A DNA stretch of 64,000 nt from Rhizobium sp. NXC24 (GCF_002944315.1 NZ_CP024311.1:2084501-2148500), one strand, 5' to 3'. Counted from the stretch's first letter, positions 1 through 9,869 are shown. Program-made: numbers and translations. Notes: generated by a model not told the origin, from the letters alone.

Positions 1-2295
1 AAGACCCGCGCCGAACCGCTTGGCTGGACCGTCATCGTCGGCAATCCCTTCACCGATCTCGATCCGGTCGATGTCTTCGGCGCCATCTTCCAATATCCGG
101 GCACGCATGGTCACATCAACGACTTCACCGGCTTGATTGCAAGGCTGCATCAGACCGGCGCCATCGCCGTGGTCGCCGCCGATCCACTGGCCTTGACGCT
201 ACTTAAATCGCCCGGCGAAATGGGCGCGGACATTGCCGTCGGCTCATCGCAGCGCTTTGGCGTGCCAGTCGGCTATGGCGGACCCCATGCGGCCTACATG
301 GCCGTCAAGGATGCCTATAAGCGCTCCATGCCCGGCCGCTTGGTCGGCGTTTCCGTCGACGCCCGCGGCAACCGCGCCTATCGCCTGTCGCTGCAGACTC
401 GTGAGCAGCACATTCGCCGTGAAAAGGCGACGTCGAACATCTGCACCGCGCAGGTGCTGCTCGCCGTCATGGCTTCCATGTATGCCGTCTTCCACGGCCC
501 CCAGGGCATCAAGGCGATCGCCCAGCAGGTGCATCAGAAAGCCGTGTTGATGGCAAAGGGCCTGGAAAGGCTCGGCTACAAGATCGAGCCTGAGACTTTC
601 TTCGATACGATCACCGTGGAGGTCGGCCATATGCAGGGCCTGATCCTGCGCGCGGCTGTCGCCGAAGGCGTCAATCTGCGCAAGGTGGGCGAAACCAAGA
701 TCGGCATGAGCCTTGACGAGCGAAGCCGTCCGGCAACGCTGGAAGCCGTCTGGCGTGCCTTCGGCGGCAATTTCCGCCTCGCCGACTTCGAATCCGGCTA
801 TCGATTGCCGAAGAACCTGCTGCGCACCAGCGAATATCTGACGCATCCGATCTTCCATATGAACCGTGCCGAAAGCGAGATGACCCGCTATATCCGCCGG
901 CTCTCCGATCGTGATCTGGCGCTCGACCGCTCGATGATCCCGCTCGGCTCCTGCACGATGAAGCTTAATGCAACGGCTGAGATGTTGCCGATAAGTTGGC
1001 CGGAATTCGCGGATATTCATCCTTTCGTCCCGGCCGATCAGGCGCTCGGTTATCGTGAAATGATCGATGACCTGACGGAAAAACTTTGCGCTGTGACGGG
1101 CTATGACGCCTTCTCCATGCAGCCGAATTCCGGCGCGCAGGGCGAATATGCCGGCCTGCTCACCATCCGCAACTATCACATCGCCAACGGCCAGGGTCAT
1201 CGCGACATCTGCCTGATCCCGACCTCGGCCCACGGCACCAATCCGGCTTCTGCACAGATGGCAGGCATGAAGGTGGTCGTCGTCAAGGTCAGCGATGACG
1301 GCGATATCGACATGGCGGACTTCCGCGCCAAGGCGGAGCAATATGCGGCCAATCTCTCCTGCTGCATGATCACCTATCCGTCGACGCACGGCGTCTTCGA
1401 AGAGACGGTGAAAGAGATTTGTGATGTCGTGCATATGCACGGTGGCCAAGTCTATCTCGATGGCGCCAATATGAACGCCATGGTCGGCCTCTCTCGTCCC
1501 GGCGACATCGGCTCCGACGTCAGCCACCTGAACCTGCACAAGACCTTCTGCATTCCGCACGGCGGCGGCGGCCCCGGCATGGGGCCGATCGGCGTCAAGG
1601 CGCATCTGGCGGCGCACCTGCCCGGCCATCCGGAGATGGACGGCCGCAGCGGTGCGGTCTCCGCCGCAGCCTTCGGCTCTGCTTCGATCCTGCCGATTTC
1701 CTGGAGCTACTGCCTGATGATGGGCGGCGAAGGGCTGACGCAGGCGACGAAGGTCGCAATCCTCAACGCCAACTATATCGCAGCGCGGCTGAATGGCGCT
1801 TACGACGTGCTCTACAAGTCGAAGACTGGCCGCGTGGCGCATGAATGCATCATCGACACGCGCCCGCTGGTCGACAGCGCCGGCGTCACCGTCGATGACG
1901 TCGCCAAGCGCCTGATCGATTGCGGCTTCCACGCGCCCACCATGAGCTGGCCGGTTGCCGGCACGCTGATGATCGAACCGACCGAATCGGAGACCAAGGC
2001 CGAACTCGACCGGTTCTGCGAGGCGATGCTTGCGATCCGCGAGGAGGCCCGCGCCATCGAAGAAGGCCGGATGGACAAGACTGACAACCCGCTGAAAAAT
2101 GCGCCGCACACGGTTGAAGACCTCGTCGGCGAGTGGAACCGGCCCTATTCCCGCGAGCAAGCCTGCTTCCCGCCGGGTGCATTCCGGGTCGACAAATACT
2201 GGTCGCCCGTCAACCGTGTGGACAATGTCTTCGGCGATCGGAATCTCATCTGCACCTGCCCACCGGTCGAGGCCTACGCCGAAGCTGCCGAGTAA
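1..2295 (+). CDS. gcvP: Glycine dehydrogenase (decarboxylating), P protein, 5' end missing
   Basis: PLP enzyme of the glycine cleavage system; it decarboxylates glycine and passes the aminomethyl group to lipoylated GcvH in the cytosol. The frame is open from base 1 to the stop, giving 764 C-terminal residues of a family length near 950, so the start lies upstream of the window. The PLP lysine is codon 1540-1542 in the motif [19 protein letters not shown]. The Gly-rich [15 protein letters not shown] stretch of the N-terminal half is also present. gcvT and gcvH would be expected upstream, outside the window. Two hairpins follow the stop. The family assignment is secure. Confidence 0.97.
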   Translation, partial: KTRAEPLGWTVIVGNPFTDLDPVDVFGAIFQYPGTHGHINDFTGLIARLHQTGAIAVVAADPLALTLLKSPGEMGADIAVGSSQRFGVPVGYGGPHAAYMAVKDAYKRSMPGRLVGVSVDARGNRAYRLSLQTREQHIRREKATSNICTAQVLLAVMASMYAVFHGPQGIKAIAQQVHQKAVLMAKGLERLGYKIEPETFFDTITVEVGHMQGLILRAAVAEGVNLRKVGETKIGMSLDERSRPATLEAVWRAFGGNFRLADFESGYRLPKNLLRTSEYLTHPIFHMNRAESEMTRYIRRLSDRDLALDRSMIPLGSCTMKLNATAEMLPISWPEFADIHPFVPADQALGYREMIDDLTEKLCAVTGYDAFSMQPNSGAQGEYAGLLTIRNYHIANGQGHRDICLIPTSAHGTNPASAQMAGMKVVVVKVSDDGDIDMADFRAKAEQYAANLSCCMITYPSTHGVFEETVKEICDVVHMHGGQVYLDGANMNAMVGLSRPGDIGSDVSHLNLHKTFCIPHGGGGPGMGPIGVKAHLAAHLPGHPEMDGRSGAVSAAAFGSASILPISWSYCLMMGGEGLTQATKVAILNANYIAARLNGAYDVLYKSKTGRVAHECIIDTRPLVDSAGVTVDDVAKRLIDCGFHAPTMSWPVAGTLMIEPTESETKAELDRFCEAMLAIREEARAIEEGRMDKTDNPLKNAPHTVEDLVGEWNRPYSREQACFPPGAFRVDKYWSPVNRVDNVFGDRNLICTCPPVEAYAEAAE

Positions 2296-2310
2296 GCGCT
2301 TTTCCGAAAA

Positions 2311-2335
2311 AGTGAAGCGGTTCAGCCGCTTCACT
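2311..2335. repeat. Inverted repeat after gcvP
   Basis: A perfect 10-bp stem (AGTGAAGCGG / CCGCTTCACT) with a 5-nt loop lies 15 bases after the gcvP stop. There is no T run, so it is more likely an mRNA 3'-end stabiliser or first half of a tandem terminator than a terminator on its own. Confidence 0.55.
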
Positions 2336-2376
2336 CCTGTCCGACATAAATCTATCGCGAAAAATCTCTATGACAG

Positions 2377-2409
2377 CGCCGCGTGTCCGATCGGACGCGC
2401 GGCGTTTTT
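2377..2409 (+). terminator. Rho-independent terminator of gcvP
   Basis: A 12-bp stem with one G-U pair (2377-2388 with 2393-2404) closes a GATC loop and is followed directly by five T. It sits 80 bases after the gcvP stop and ends the gcv transcript before the small antidote-like gene. Confidence 0.85.
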
Positions 2410-2535
2410 GCTCGTAAAAAATCAATTTGAGAACTGCCATGCGGATGTCACCGCCCATGTGTGCCTGCGGACATGGCTTACATGAGAGCGAAGCTGCGCT
2501 CATCCGCGACTGGCTTATACGGAAAGGCATATGGG

Positions 2536-2820
2536 ATGGATGGGGAAAAGCTCATCAGCATGGACGCCATGGATGGCTATATTGCAGCCGCTTTCGAAAC
2601 CGACGATCCCTCTCACATCGCCAGGGCCCTCGGCGCCGTGGCGCGAACGCGCAACATGAGCAAGCTTGCCAAGGATGTCAGCATGAACCGCTCAGCGCTC
2701 TATCGGGCGCTCAGTGGCGATGGAAATCCGGAATTTGCGACGATTCTAAAGGTCGTGAAAGCACTTGGCTTGAAACTGACGCCGGTGCCGGTGGCCGACC
2801 GCAAATCGGACGCTGCCTGA
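2536..2820 (+). CDS. Addiction-module antidote-type HTH protein (orphan)
   Basis: A 94-residue helix-turn-helix protein of the family annotated as addiction module antidote or DNA-binding prophage protein. Visible hallmarks are the segment IARALGAVARTRNMSKLAKD, then the recognition part SMNRSALYRALSGDGNPEF and the tail TILKVVKALGLKL. The ATG at 2536 was chosen because it gives the usual family length and has GGAAAGG at 2521-2527; in-frame GTG/ATG starts at 2461, 2473 and 2482 would add a non-conserved leader. The partner toxin of such modules normally lies directly upstream, but only the gcvP terminator is found there. It may be a solitary transcriptional regulator. Confidence 0.75.
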   Translation: MDGEKLISMDAMDGYIAAAFETDDPSHIARALGAVARTRNMSKLAKDVSMNRSALYRALSGDGNPEFATILKVVKALGLKLTPVPVADRKSDAA

Positions 2821-2843
2821 TACTAAGGCGGCGAAAGGTTTGT

Positions 2844-3233
2844 TCAGACCGCCGGAGCGGCCTGACGCTGCGCAGCCAGGGCCGCGAGATCGGCGGGCTT
2901 CAACTCGACGGATTCGCCGCAGCCGCAGGCCGACGTCTGGTTGGGATTGGTGAAGGTGAAGCCGGAACGCAGCGTGGTGGTTTCGAAACCCATCTCGGTG
3001 CCAAGGAGATAAAGCACGGCCGACGGCTCGACCCAGACCTTGGCGCCGTTGCGCTCGATCAGGTCGTCCTTGGCATTCGGTTCGGTCACCAGGTCGATGG
3101 TATATTCCATCCCGGCGCAGCCGCCCTTCTTGATGCCGACGCGAACGCCCTTGGCATCGGGACCGGAATTTTCGACGATCGCCTTGACGCGCGCTGCCGC
3201 GTCATCCGTCATGCTCATTACTGCAAAGCCCAT
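2844..3233 (-). CDS. sufA: SufA-type iron-sulfur cluster carrier (HesB/IscA family)
   Basis: A-type carrier that receives Fe-S clusters from the SufBCD scaffold and passes them to apoproteins. The 129-residue protein has the three expected cysteines: one in KKGGCAGMEY and two in the C-terminal CGCGES. It is the last gene of the minus-strand suf operon, 76 bases after sufT. The ATG at 3233 (MGFAVMSMTDD) was chosen; a start at 3254 would add seven residues. The C-terminal tail after CGCGES is about 20 residues longer than in E. coli IscA and Ala-rich. Confidence 0.93.
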   Translation of the reverse strand: MGFAVMSMTDDAAARVKAIVENSGPDAKGVRVGIKKGGCAGMEYTIDLVTEPNAKDDLIERNGAKVWVEPSAVLYLLGTEMGFETTTLRSGFTFTNPNQTSACGCGESVELKPADLAALAAQRQAAPAV

Positions 3234-3309
3234 GGGCCCATTCTCCTTCCACAACCGGGGTCAAGATCCGGTGCTTCGAGTCATAATGTAAAGCGGGCGG
3301 CTTAAAGCT

Positions 3310-3690
3310 TCAATACCAGCCGACGGCCACCTGCGCCTCTTCGGACATGCGATCCGGCGTCCACGGCGGATCGAAGGTCATGCTGACTTCGACGCCGGAA
3401 ACCCCTTCGACAGCACCGACCGCATTTTCGACCCAGCCAGGCATCTCGCCGGCGACGGGGCAACCCGGCGCGGTCAGCGTCATGACGATCTTCACCATGC
3501 GATCGTCCTCGATGTCGATCTTGTAGACGAGACCGAGTTCGAAGATGTCGGCAGGAATTTCAGGGTCATAGACCGTCTTCAGCGCGCTGATGACATCCTC
3601 GCTGAGGCGCGCCAGTTCGGCCTCGGGAATGCTGGAATGCACGATGCCCTCGCGCACGTCGATCTTCTGTTCGCTTTCATCGAGTGACAT
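3310..3690 (-). CDS. sufT: SUF system protein SufT (DUF59/MIP18 family)
   Basis: DUF59-family Fe-S maturation factor, called SufT, SufX or YitW in suf operons; it assists cluster delivery, with the exact mechanism unsettled. The 126-residue product carries the family signature VYDPEIPADIFELGLVY and the conserved cysteine in TLTAPGCPVAGEM. The ATG at 3690 has an AAGGAGG Shine-Dalgarno that overlaps the sufS stop codon (3702-3704), so translation is probably coupled to sufS. The frame runs further upstream, but that stretch lies inside sufS and shows no family similarity. Confidence 0.92.
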   Translation of the reverse strand: MSLDESEQKIDVREGIVHSSIPEAELARLSEDVISALKTVYDPEIPADIFELGLVYKIDIEDDRMVKIVMTLTAPGCPVAGEMPGWVENAVGAVEGVSGVEVSMTFDPPWTPDRMSEEAQVAVGWY

Positions 3691-3701
3691 CGCTTGCCTC
3701 C

Positions 3702-4949
3702 TTAGGCAAAGAATTTTCGCGCATATTCCAGCGCATCGGCCAGGGCATCCACCTCGGCACGGGTATTGTACATGCCGAACGATGCACGGCATGTGGAGGT
3801 CACGCCGAAGCGTTTCAAGAGCGGCTGGGCGCAATGTGTGCCCGCGCGTACGGCAACGCCCTGCCGGTCGATCACCATCGAAACATCGTGGGAATGGATA
3901 CCCGCGAGTTCGAAGGAGAAAATACCACCTTTGCCGGGTGCCGTGCCGAAAACGCGCAGCGAATTGATCTCCCGCAGCCGCTCCGCCGCATATGCCGCGA
4001 GATCGGCCTCGTGCCGGGCGATCGCCTCTCGGCCGACGCTTTCCATATAGTCGAGCGCGGCGCCAAGTCCGATCGCCTGAACGATGGGCGGAGTGCCGGC
4101 TTCGAAACGATGCGGCGGATCATTGTAAGTGACGTTATCCTCGGTGACGTCGAAGATCATCTCGCCGCCGCCCTGGAAGGGCCGCATCTCGCGCAACCTG
4201 TCCTTCTTGCCATAGAGCACGCCGATCCCCGAAGGGCCGTAGAGCTTGTGGCCGGTCATGACATACCAGTCGCAATCAATGTCCTGCACGTCGACGGGCA
4301 GGTGCACGGCGCCTTGCGAGCCGTCGATCAGCACCGGAATGCCGCGCTCATGCGCGATGCGGCAGACTTCTTTGACCGGAACGATGGTGCCAAGCGCATT
4401 CGACATGTGGGTGATCGCAACGAGCTTGGTACGTTCCGTCAGGCTCTTTTCGAAATCCTCGATATGGAAGGCCCCATCGTCATCCACCGGCACCCAGACC
4501 AACTTGGCGCCCTGCCGCTCGCGGATGAAATGCCAGGGCACTATGTTGGAGTGATGCTCCATAATGGAGACGACGATCTCGTCGCCCTCGCCCAGCTTGG
4601 GCATGCCCCAGCCATAGGCGACGGTATTGATCGCTTCGGTGGAATTCTTGGTGAAGATGATATCATCCACCGACGGCGCATTCAGGAAGCGGCGCACTTT
4701 TTCGCGCGCAGCCTCATAGGCCTCGGTGGCCGCATTGGACAGGAAATGCAGCCCGCGATGCACGTTCGCATATTCGCGAGAATAGGCATGCGAGATCGCG
4801 TCGATCACGACCTGCGGCTTCTGTGCTGATGCACCGTTGTCAAGATAGACCAGCGGTTTGCCATGGACGGTCGTCGACAGGATCGGAAAATCCCGGCGGA
4901 TTGCTTCGACGTCATAGGCGGTGGCTGGTACGATCTTGTCCACGAGCAT
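3702..4949 (-). CDS. sufS: Cysteine desulfurase SufS (group II)
   Basis: PLP enzyme that removes sulfur from cysteine as a persulfide for SufBCD cluster assembly. The 415-residue length fits SufS. The PLP lysine is in VMTGHKLYGPSGIGVLYG and the persulfide cysteine in RAGTHCAQPLLKRFG; THMSNALGT is the substrate-pocket motif. The ATG at 4949 (MLVDKIVP) lies 8 bases after the sufD stop, which argues for translational coupling. This is the second desulfurase of the operon; the first gene (8703-9869) codes for a NifS/IscS-type enzyme. Confidence 0.96.
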   Translation of the reverse strand: MLVDKIVPATAYDVEAIRRDFPILSTTVHGKPLVYLDNGASAQKPQVVIDAISHAYSREYANVHRGLHFLSNAATEAYEAAREKVRRFLNAPSVDDIIFTKNSTEAINTVAYGWGMPKLGEGDEIVVSIMEHHSNIVPWHFIRERQGAKLVWVPVDDDGAFHIEDFEKSLTERTKLVAITHMSNALGTIVPVKEVCRIAHERGIPVLIDGSQGAVHLPVDVQDIDCDWYVMTGHKLYGPSGIGVLYGKKDRLREMRPFQGGGEMIFDVTEDNVTYNDPPHRFEAGTPPIVQAIGLGAALDYMESVGREAIARHEADLAAYAAERLREINSLRVFGTAPGKGGIFSFELAGIHSHDVSMVIDRQGVAVRAGTHCAQPLLKRFGVTSTCRASFGMYNTRAEVDALADALEYARKFFA

Positions 4950-4957
4950 TGCTCCAA

Positions 4958-6232
4958 TCAGGCGTGATTTTCGAGCCAGTCCGAGATAACGCCTTCCAGC
5001 GCCTCGACCAGGGCTTCGTCTTCCAGCTCTTCGATAATCTCGGCCACGAAGGCATTGACCAGCATGGCGCGGGCCTTGTTCCTGGGGATACCGCGCGCCA
5101 TCATGTAGTAGAGATGGTTCTCGTCGATATCGGCAACCGTGGCGCCATGGCCGCACTGCACATCGTCGGCGAAGATTTCCAGCTCCGGCTTGACCGAGAA
5201 CTCGGCATCGTCGGACATCAGCAGCGTGTTGCAGGCCATGCGGGCATCGGTCTTCTGCGCATCCGGAGCGACCCGGATCATGCCTTGGAAGACACCGCGA
5301 GCGCGGTCGAACACCACGTTGCGCATGATCTCCGTCGAGCCCGTATGCGGTACGTCGTGGCCAAGCACCAGCGTCACATCGGTATGCGTATCGCCACCGA
5401 GCAAATTGACGCCGCGCAGAACAAGGTCGGAGCCCTCGCCTGTGACTTTTACATGCAGCTCCTGGCGCACCAGCTTGCCGCCGGCATTGATGACGAACAG
5501 CTTCAGCTTAGCCTGCGCGCCGAGGTCGACGCGAATCTGGCCGAGATGCGTATCCTCGGTTCCCTGCTCCTGCAGGATGATCCAGGTCACTTCGGCACCC
5601 TTGCCGATCTTGATATCGCTGACCGAGGAGACCATTGCCGCAGCACCGGGCACGGCCTGGTGGCGTTCGATCACGGTCGCCTTGACATCGGCGCCGAACG
5701 AGACCGGCAGACGGCTATGGATCTGGCCACCGGCATGGATGAACTGGATTTCGAGCGGCGCATCAAGCTCAGTCCCATCCGGAAATTCGATGACATAGCC
5801 GTCGCGCACGAAGCTGCCGTTGATGCGGCCGATGGCGTCATCCCTTCCTAGCGCGGTCAGCCGAGCGGCGGCGGTACCGTCAGCCAGACTATCGGCATAA
5901 CGGCGGACAACCAGGCCATCGACCGAGGTTTTGCCGCTCGTGCTGCCCTGCAGAACCGATAGCACGGCCGAACCGGGAACGGTCGGCGATAAGGGCTCGA
6001 CGCTGCCGGCGCCTATGTCTGTCGGGACGGAACGCAGCAGGGTCTTGAAATCGGTATAATGCCAGGCTTCGAAACGCCGCGTCGGCAGGCCAGCGGTCTT
6101 GAGATCGTCCAGCAAACGGTCGCGGACGGCGAGCACGTCGCCATCACCCGGCAAATCGCCCAACTGGTTGTTATAAGCCTCGATCAGCGCCGTCTCAGCG
6201 GCGGTCAGACGGCTCGTCGTCTGAATGTTCAT
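4958..6232 (-). CDS. sufD: SufD, FeS cluster scaffold complex subunit
   Basis: SufD forms the SufBC2D scaffold complex with SufB and the ATPase SufC. The 424-residue product has a variable N-terminal helical part and the conserved beta-helix C-terminal half, with FDRARGVFQGMIRV, the family histidine in VQCGHGATVAD and the end motif MARGIPRNKARAMLVNAFV. The start at 6232 (MNIQTTSR) lies 22 bases after the sufC stop; an upstream in-frame extension overlaps sufC and is not conserved. Confidence 0.95.
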   Translation of the reverse strand: MNIQTTSRLTAAETALIEAYNNQLGDLPGDGDVLAVRDRLLDDLKTAGLPTRRFEAWHYTDFKTLLRSVPTDIGAGSVEPLSPTVPGSAVLSVLQGSTSGKTSVDGLVVRRYADSLADGTAAARLTALGRDDAIGRINGSFVRDGYVIEFPDGTELDAPLEIQFIHAGGQIHSRLPVSFGADVKATVIERHQAVPGAAAMVSSVSDIKIGKGAEVTWIILQEQGTEDTHLGQIRVDLGAQAKLKLFVINAGGKLVRQELHVKVTGEGSDLVLRGVNLLGGDTHTDVTLVLGHDVPHTGSTEIMRNVVFDRARGVFQGMIRVAPDAQKTDARMACNTLLMSDDAEFSVKPELEIFADDVQCGHGATVADIDENHLYYMMARGIPRNKARAMLVNAFVAEIIEELEDEALVEALEGVISDWLENHA

Positions 6233-6254
6233 CGACGTATCCTTTCCGCCCCGA

Positions 6255-7010
6255 TCAGGCCGCAGCCCCGATGATGTCGGCATAGCCGTTGGCTTCGAGC
6301 TCATGCGCCAGCGTCTTGTCGCCGGACTTGATCACCTGGCCCTTGTAGAGCACGTGCACGGTGTCCGGGATGATATAGTCGAGCAGGCGCTGATAGTGGG
6401 TGATGACGATCACGGCGCGATCGGGAGAACGCAGCGCATTGACGCCGTCGGCGACGATCTTCAGCGCATCGATATCGAGACCGGAATCGGTTTCGTCCAG
6501 CACGCAAAGCTGCGGCTCGAGGAGTGCCATCTGCAGGATTTCGGCGCGCTTCTTCTCGCCGCCGGAGAAACCGACGTTCAGCGGGCGCTTCAGCATCTCG
6601 GTGTTGATCTGCAGCTTGCCGGCAGCGTCCTTGACGCGGCGCATGAAGTCAGGCGTCGTCAGTTCGGCTTCGCCGCGCGCCTTGCGCTGCTCGTTCATCG
6701 CCACCTTCAGGAACTGCATCGTGGCGACGCCGGGAATTTCGACCGGATATTGGAAAGCCAGGAAGATGCCCTTGGCGGCGCGTTCGGCGGCGTCGAGTTC
6801 CAGAATGCTCTCGCCATTGTAGAGGATATCGCCTTCCGTGACTTCGTAATCGTCGCGGCCGGAAAGAATGTAGGAGAGCGTCGACTTGCCGGAGCCGTTC
6901 GGACCCATGATGGCAGCCACTTCGCCAGCCTTCACCGTCAGGTCCAGGCCGCGGATGATCTCGGTGCCGTCTTCGGCGATGCGGGCGTGCAGGTTCTTGA
7001 TTTCAAGCAT
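6255..7010 (-). CDS. sufC: SufC, Fe-S cluster assembly ABC-type ATPase
   Basis: Soluble ABC ATPase that drives conformational change of SufBD during cluster assembly. In 251 residues it shows Walker A GPNGSGKS (residues 36-43), the ABC signature FSGGEKKRAEILQ, and Walker B CVLDETDSGLDIDAL, in which the SufC family has ETDSGLD in place of the usual transporter EPTSALD. The H-loop is VITHYQRLL. It lies between sufB (74-base gap) and sufD (22-base gap). Confidence 0.97.
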   Translation of the reverse strand: MLEIKNLHARIAEDGTEIIRGLDLTVKAGEVAAIMGPNGSGKSTLSYILSGRDDYEVTEGDILYNGESILELDAAERAAKGIFLAFQYPVEIPGVATMQFLKVAMNEQRKARGEAELTTPDFMRRVKDAAGKLQINTEMLKRPLNVGFSGGEKKRAEILQMALLEPQLCVLDETDSGLDIDALKIVADGVNALRSPDRAVIVITHYQRLLDYIIPDTVHVLYKGQVIKSGDKTLAHELEANGYADIIGAAA

Positions 7011-7084
7011 AGTAGAATCCTATCGAAGGAATGAAGGTGCGGCGCGCCGCTTGCGCGCCAAAAACATGTCTCTTGTCGAGGGCT

Positions 7085-8554
7085 TTACCCTACGCTGCCT
7101 TCCAGCGAGATGCCGATCAGCTTCTGCGCTTCAACGGCGAACTCCATCGGCAACTCCTGCAGGACTTCCTTGACGAAGCCGTTGACGATCAACGCAATCG
7201 CCGCTTCTTCCGGGATGCCGCGCTGCAGGCAATAGAACAACTGGTCCTCGGAGATCTTCGACGTGGTGGCCTCGTGCTCGAAATGCGCCGACGAGTTCTT
7301 CGCCTCGATATAAGGCACCGTATGCGCACCGCATTTGTCGCCGATCAGCAGCGAGTCGCATTGCGTGAAGTTGCGGGCGTTGGTCGCGCGGCGATGCGCC
7401 GAGACCTGGCCGCGATAGGTGTTCTGCGATACGCCGGCGGCGATGCCCTTCGAAATGATGCGGCTCGACGTGTTCTTGCCGAGGTGGATCATCTTGGTGC
7501 CGCTGTCGACCTGCTGGTGGCCGTTGGACACGGCGATCGAGTAGAACTCGCCACGGCTGTCGTCGCCGCGCAGGATGCAGGACGGGTATTTCCAGGTGAT
7601 CGCTGAGCCGGTCTCGACCTGGGTCCAGGAGATCTTCGAGCGATCGCCGCGGCAATCGCCACGCTTGGTGACGAAGTTATAGATGCCGCCCTTGCCGTGC
7701 TTGTCGCCCGGATACCAGTTCTGAACGGTCGAATACTTGATCTCTGCGTCGTCCAGGGCAATCAGTTCGACGACAGCCGCATGCAGCTGATTTTCGTCGC
7801 GCTGCGGCGCGGTGCAGCCTTCGAGATAGGAGACATAGGCTCCCTCTTCGGCGATGATCAGCGTACGCTCGAACTGGCCGGTGTTCTTCTCGTTGATGCG
7901 GAAATAGGTGGAAAGCTCCATTGGGCACCGCACGCCCTTCGGCACGAAGACGAAGGAGCCATCGGTGAACACGGCCGAATTCAGCGTCGCATAGAAATTG
8001 TCGGTCGTCGGAACGACGGAGCCGAGATATTTGCGCACGAGATCAGGATGCTCGCGGATCGCCTCCGAAATCGACATGAAGATCACGCCGGCCTTCTTCA
8101 GCTCTTCCTTGAAGGTGGTGACCACCGAGACCGAATCGAACACCGCATCGACGGCGATCTTCGGCTTCTCGACGCCAGCAAGGATCTCCTGCTCACGCAG
8201 GGGGATGCCGAGCTTTTCATAGGTCTTCAGCAGCTCCGGGTCGACTTCGTCGAGCGATTTCGGACCGGCAAACTTCTTCGGCGCTGCGTAATAGTGAATA
8301 TCGTTGAAGTCGATCTTCGGATAGTCGACGCGCGCCCATGTGGGCTCTTCAAGCGTCAACCAGCGACGATAAGCCTCGAGGCGCCATTCCAGCATCCATT
8401 CCGGTTCCTGCTTCTTGGCAGAGATGAAGCGGATAATGTCTTCGGAAAGACCCTTGGGAGCCTTTTCCACCTCGATGGTGGTCTCAAAACCGTACTTATA
8501 CTGGTCCACATCGATCAAGCGAACCTGATCGACTGTTTCCTGGACTGCAGGCAT
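7085..8554 (-). CDS. sufB: SufB, FeS cluster scaffold subunit
   Basis: Main scaffold on which nascent clusters are built. The 489-residue length is typical. Readable family blocks include [10 protein letters not shown] near the N terminus, the central [16 protein letters not shown] region, [19 protein letters not shown], and the C-terminal [19 protein letters not shown] that parallels SufD. The start at 8554 (MPAVQETV) has GGAG about 7 bases upstream. It lies 148 bases after the desulfurase gene, a long gap for this operon that contains two hairpins (8571-8589 and 8670-8689). Confidence 0.96.
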   Translation of the reverse strand: MPAVQETVDQVRLIDVDQYKYGFETTIEVEKAPKGLSEDIIRFISAKKQEPEWMLEWRLEAYRRWLTLEEPTWARVDYPKIDFNDIHYYAAPKKFAGPKSLDEVDPELLKTYEKLGIPLREQEILAGVEKPKIAVDAVFDSVSVVTTFKEELKKAGVIFMSISEAIREHPDLVRKYLGSVVPTTDNFYATLNSAVFTDGSFVFVPKGVRCPMELSTYFRINEKNTGQFERTLIIAEEGAYVSYLEGCTAPQRDENQLHAAVVELIALDDAEIKYSTVQNWYPGDKHGKGGIYNFVTKRGDCRGDRSKISWTQVETGSAITWKYPSCILRGDDSRGEFYSIAVSNGHQQVDSGTKMIHLGKNTSSRIISKGIAAGVSQNTYRGQVSAHRRATNARNFTQCDSLLIGDKCGAHTVPYIEAKNSSAHFEHEATTSKISEDQLFYCLQRGIPEEAAIALIVNGFVKEVLQELPMEFAVEAQKLIGISLEGSVG

Positions 8555-8570
8555 GTCGTTCTCCAATCTC

Positions 8571-8589
8571 GCCGGATCCAAGGTCCGGC
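8571..8589 (-). promoter_or_regulatory. Hairpin directly upstream of the sufB ribosome binding site
   Basis: GCCGGA (8571-8576) pairs with TCCGGC (8584-8589) around a 7-nt loop, ending 16 bases before the sufB ATG. A 6-bp GC-rich stem so close to the Shine-Dalgarno could affect sufB translation or mark an mRNA processing site. No direct evidence of function. Confidence 0.35.
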
Positions 8590-8669
8590 AGCTTGTCAAC
8601 GTTGCGGCAGACTGAAATGTCTACCCTCTATGTAGTCGGCCAAAAGGGACTTTTCAGCCCGCTTGGCAA

Positions 8670-8689
8670 GCGGAAATTTCTGTTTCCGC
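8670..8689 (-). repeat. Intercistronic hairpin between sufS2 and sufB
   Basis: GCGGAAA (8670-8676) pairs with TTTCCGC (8683-8689) around a 6-nt loop, 13 bases after the desulfurase stop. It has no long T run, so partial termination or 3'-end protection of the first cistron is the likeliest role. Confidence 0.4.
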
Positions 8690-8702
8690 AAAATTGTGGC
8701 CG

Positions 8703-9869
8703 TTAGGCCGCAGCTCCGGCAAGTTTACGCCGTCCCGCAATTCGGGCGAACGCAGCAATCGCGCGTTCGACATCCTCTTCGGTCGTCGTAAATCCAAGCG
8801 AAATGCGCAGCGCCCCGAGCTTGGGATCGCAGCCCATCGCCATCAGCACATGGCTTTCACCCACCTTGCCGGAAGAGCAGGCGGAACCTGCCGAAATCGC
8901 CACCCCTTCGAGATCGAAGGCGATCTGTCCGGTTTCGGACTTCAGCCCCGGCAGGGTGAAGAAACTGGTATTCGGCACGCGCGGGCCGCCTTCGCCGTGA
9001 ATGATGACATCGGGCGCGGCAAGCCGCATGCCCTCCTCCAGTCGGTCACGGAGTTTCGCAGCGGCCGCATTGCGGCTGTCGAACTCGGCGGCGGCCGCGG
9101 CCGCGGCCGCGCCGAAGCCGACGACGGCCAATGCGTTCTCCGTGCCGGAACGATGCCCTTTTTCCTGTCCGCCGCCATGGATCAGCGGCTTCGGCATCAG
9201 CACTTCGCCGCGAGAGACGAGCGCGCCGGCCCCTTTCGGTCCGCCGATCTTATGCGATGAGATGACGAGGAAGTCGGCGCCGATCTCGTTGATATCGATC
9301 GGAACCCGGCCTGCCGCCTGCACGGCGTCGACGACCAAGAGGCCGCCGAATGCCTGCACGATCTCAGCCGCTTCGCGCACGGGCTGGAGAATGCCGGTTT
9401 CGTTGTTAGCAAGCATGATCGCCACCATCGGCAGCCCACTTGCCTTGTCATGGGCCGAAAGCATCGCTTCCAGCGCAGCAAGATCGACAACACCGTCCGA
9501 TGTCACCGGTATTTCGCTGATCTTTTCCTTCGGGAATCGGCCACCCTCCCTGAGGGCTGGATGCTCGATTGCCGATATATAGAGATGGCCGATCGCAAGG
9601 GGCGTACGGCCCATGCGGAATTCCGGCGTCAGCACCATGTTGGCGGCTTCCGTTGCGCCGCTGGTAAAGACGACATGAGCCGGTTCGGCCCCCGTCAGAC
9701 TTGCGACCTGCCGGCGCGCAGCTTCGATCGCCGCCCGCGTCGCACGCCCTTCGCCATGAACAGAATTGGGGTTTCCATAGAGGTCCAAGGCGTGCAACAT
9801 AGCGTCGCGCGCCGCCGGATGAAGCGGTGCGGTGGCATTCCAGTCGAGATAAAGGCGCGTTGCCGCCAT
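8703..9869 (-). CDS. sufS2: Cysteine desulfurase, NifS/IscS-type (first gene of suf operon)
   Basis: Group I PLP cysteine desulfurase of 388 residues. It has LDWNATAPLHP at the N terminus, the PLP lysine in ISSHKIGGPKGAGAL and the mobile-loop cysteine in ISAGSACSSGKV. It is the promoter-proximal gene of the suf operon, an arrangement found in rhizobia where it is called SufS2. Midway the sequence carries a run of eight alanines encoded by repeated GCGGCC units (about 9088-9111). The start at 9869 (MAATRLYL) follows a short leader; the promoter and metal-responsive operators are at 9996-10045. Confidence 0.92.
   Translation of the reverse strand: MAATRLYLDWNATAPLHPAARDAMLHALDLYGNPNSVHGEGRATRAAIEAARRQVASLTGAEPAHVVFTSGATEAANMVLTPEFRMGRTPLAIGHLYISAIEHPALREGGRFPKEKISEIPVTSDGVVDLAALEAMLSAHDKASGLPMVAIMLANNETGILQPVREAAEIVQAFGGLLVVDAVQAAGRVPIDINEIGADFLVISSHKIGGPKGAGALVSRGEVLMPKPLIHGGGQEKGHRSGTENALAVVGFGAAAAAAAAEFDSRNAAAAKLRDRLEEGMRLAAPDVIIHGEGGPRVPNTSFFTLPGLKSETGQIAFDLEGVAISAGSACSSGKVGESHVLMAMGCDPKLGALRISLGFTTTEEDVERAIAAFARIAGRRKLAGAAA

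Noticed and set aside
244..2334. 696-codon open frame antisense to gcvP
   Set aside because: Shadow of GC-rich codon bias; gcvP on the other strand has full family conservation, and the antisense product shows no domain or ribosome site.
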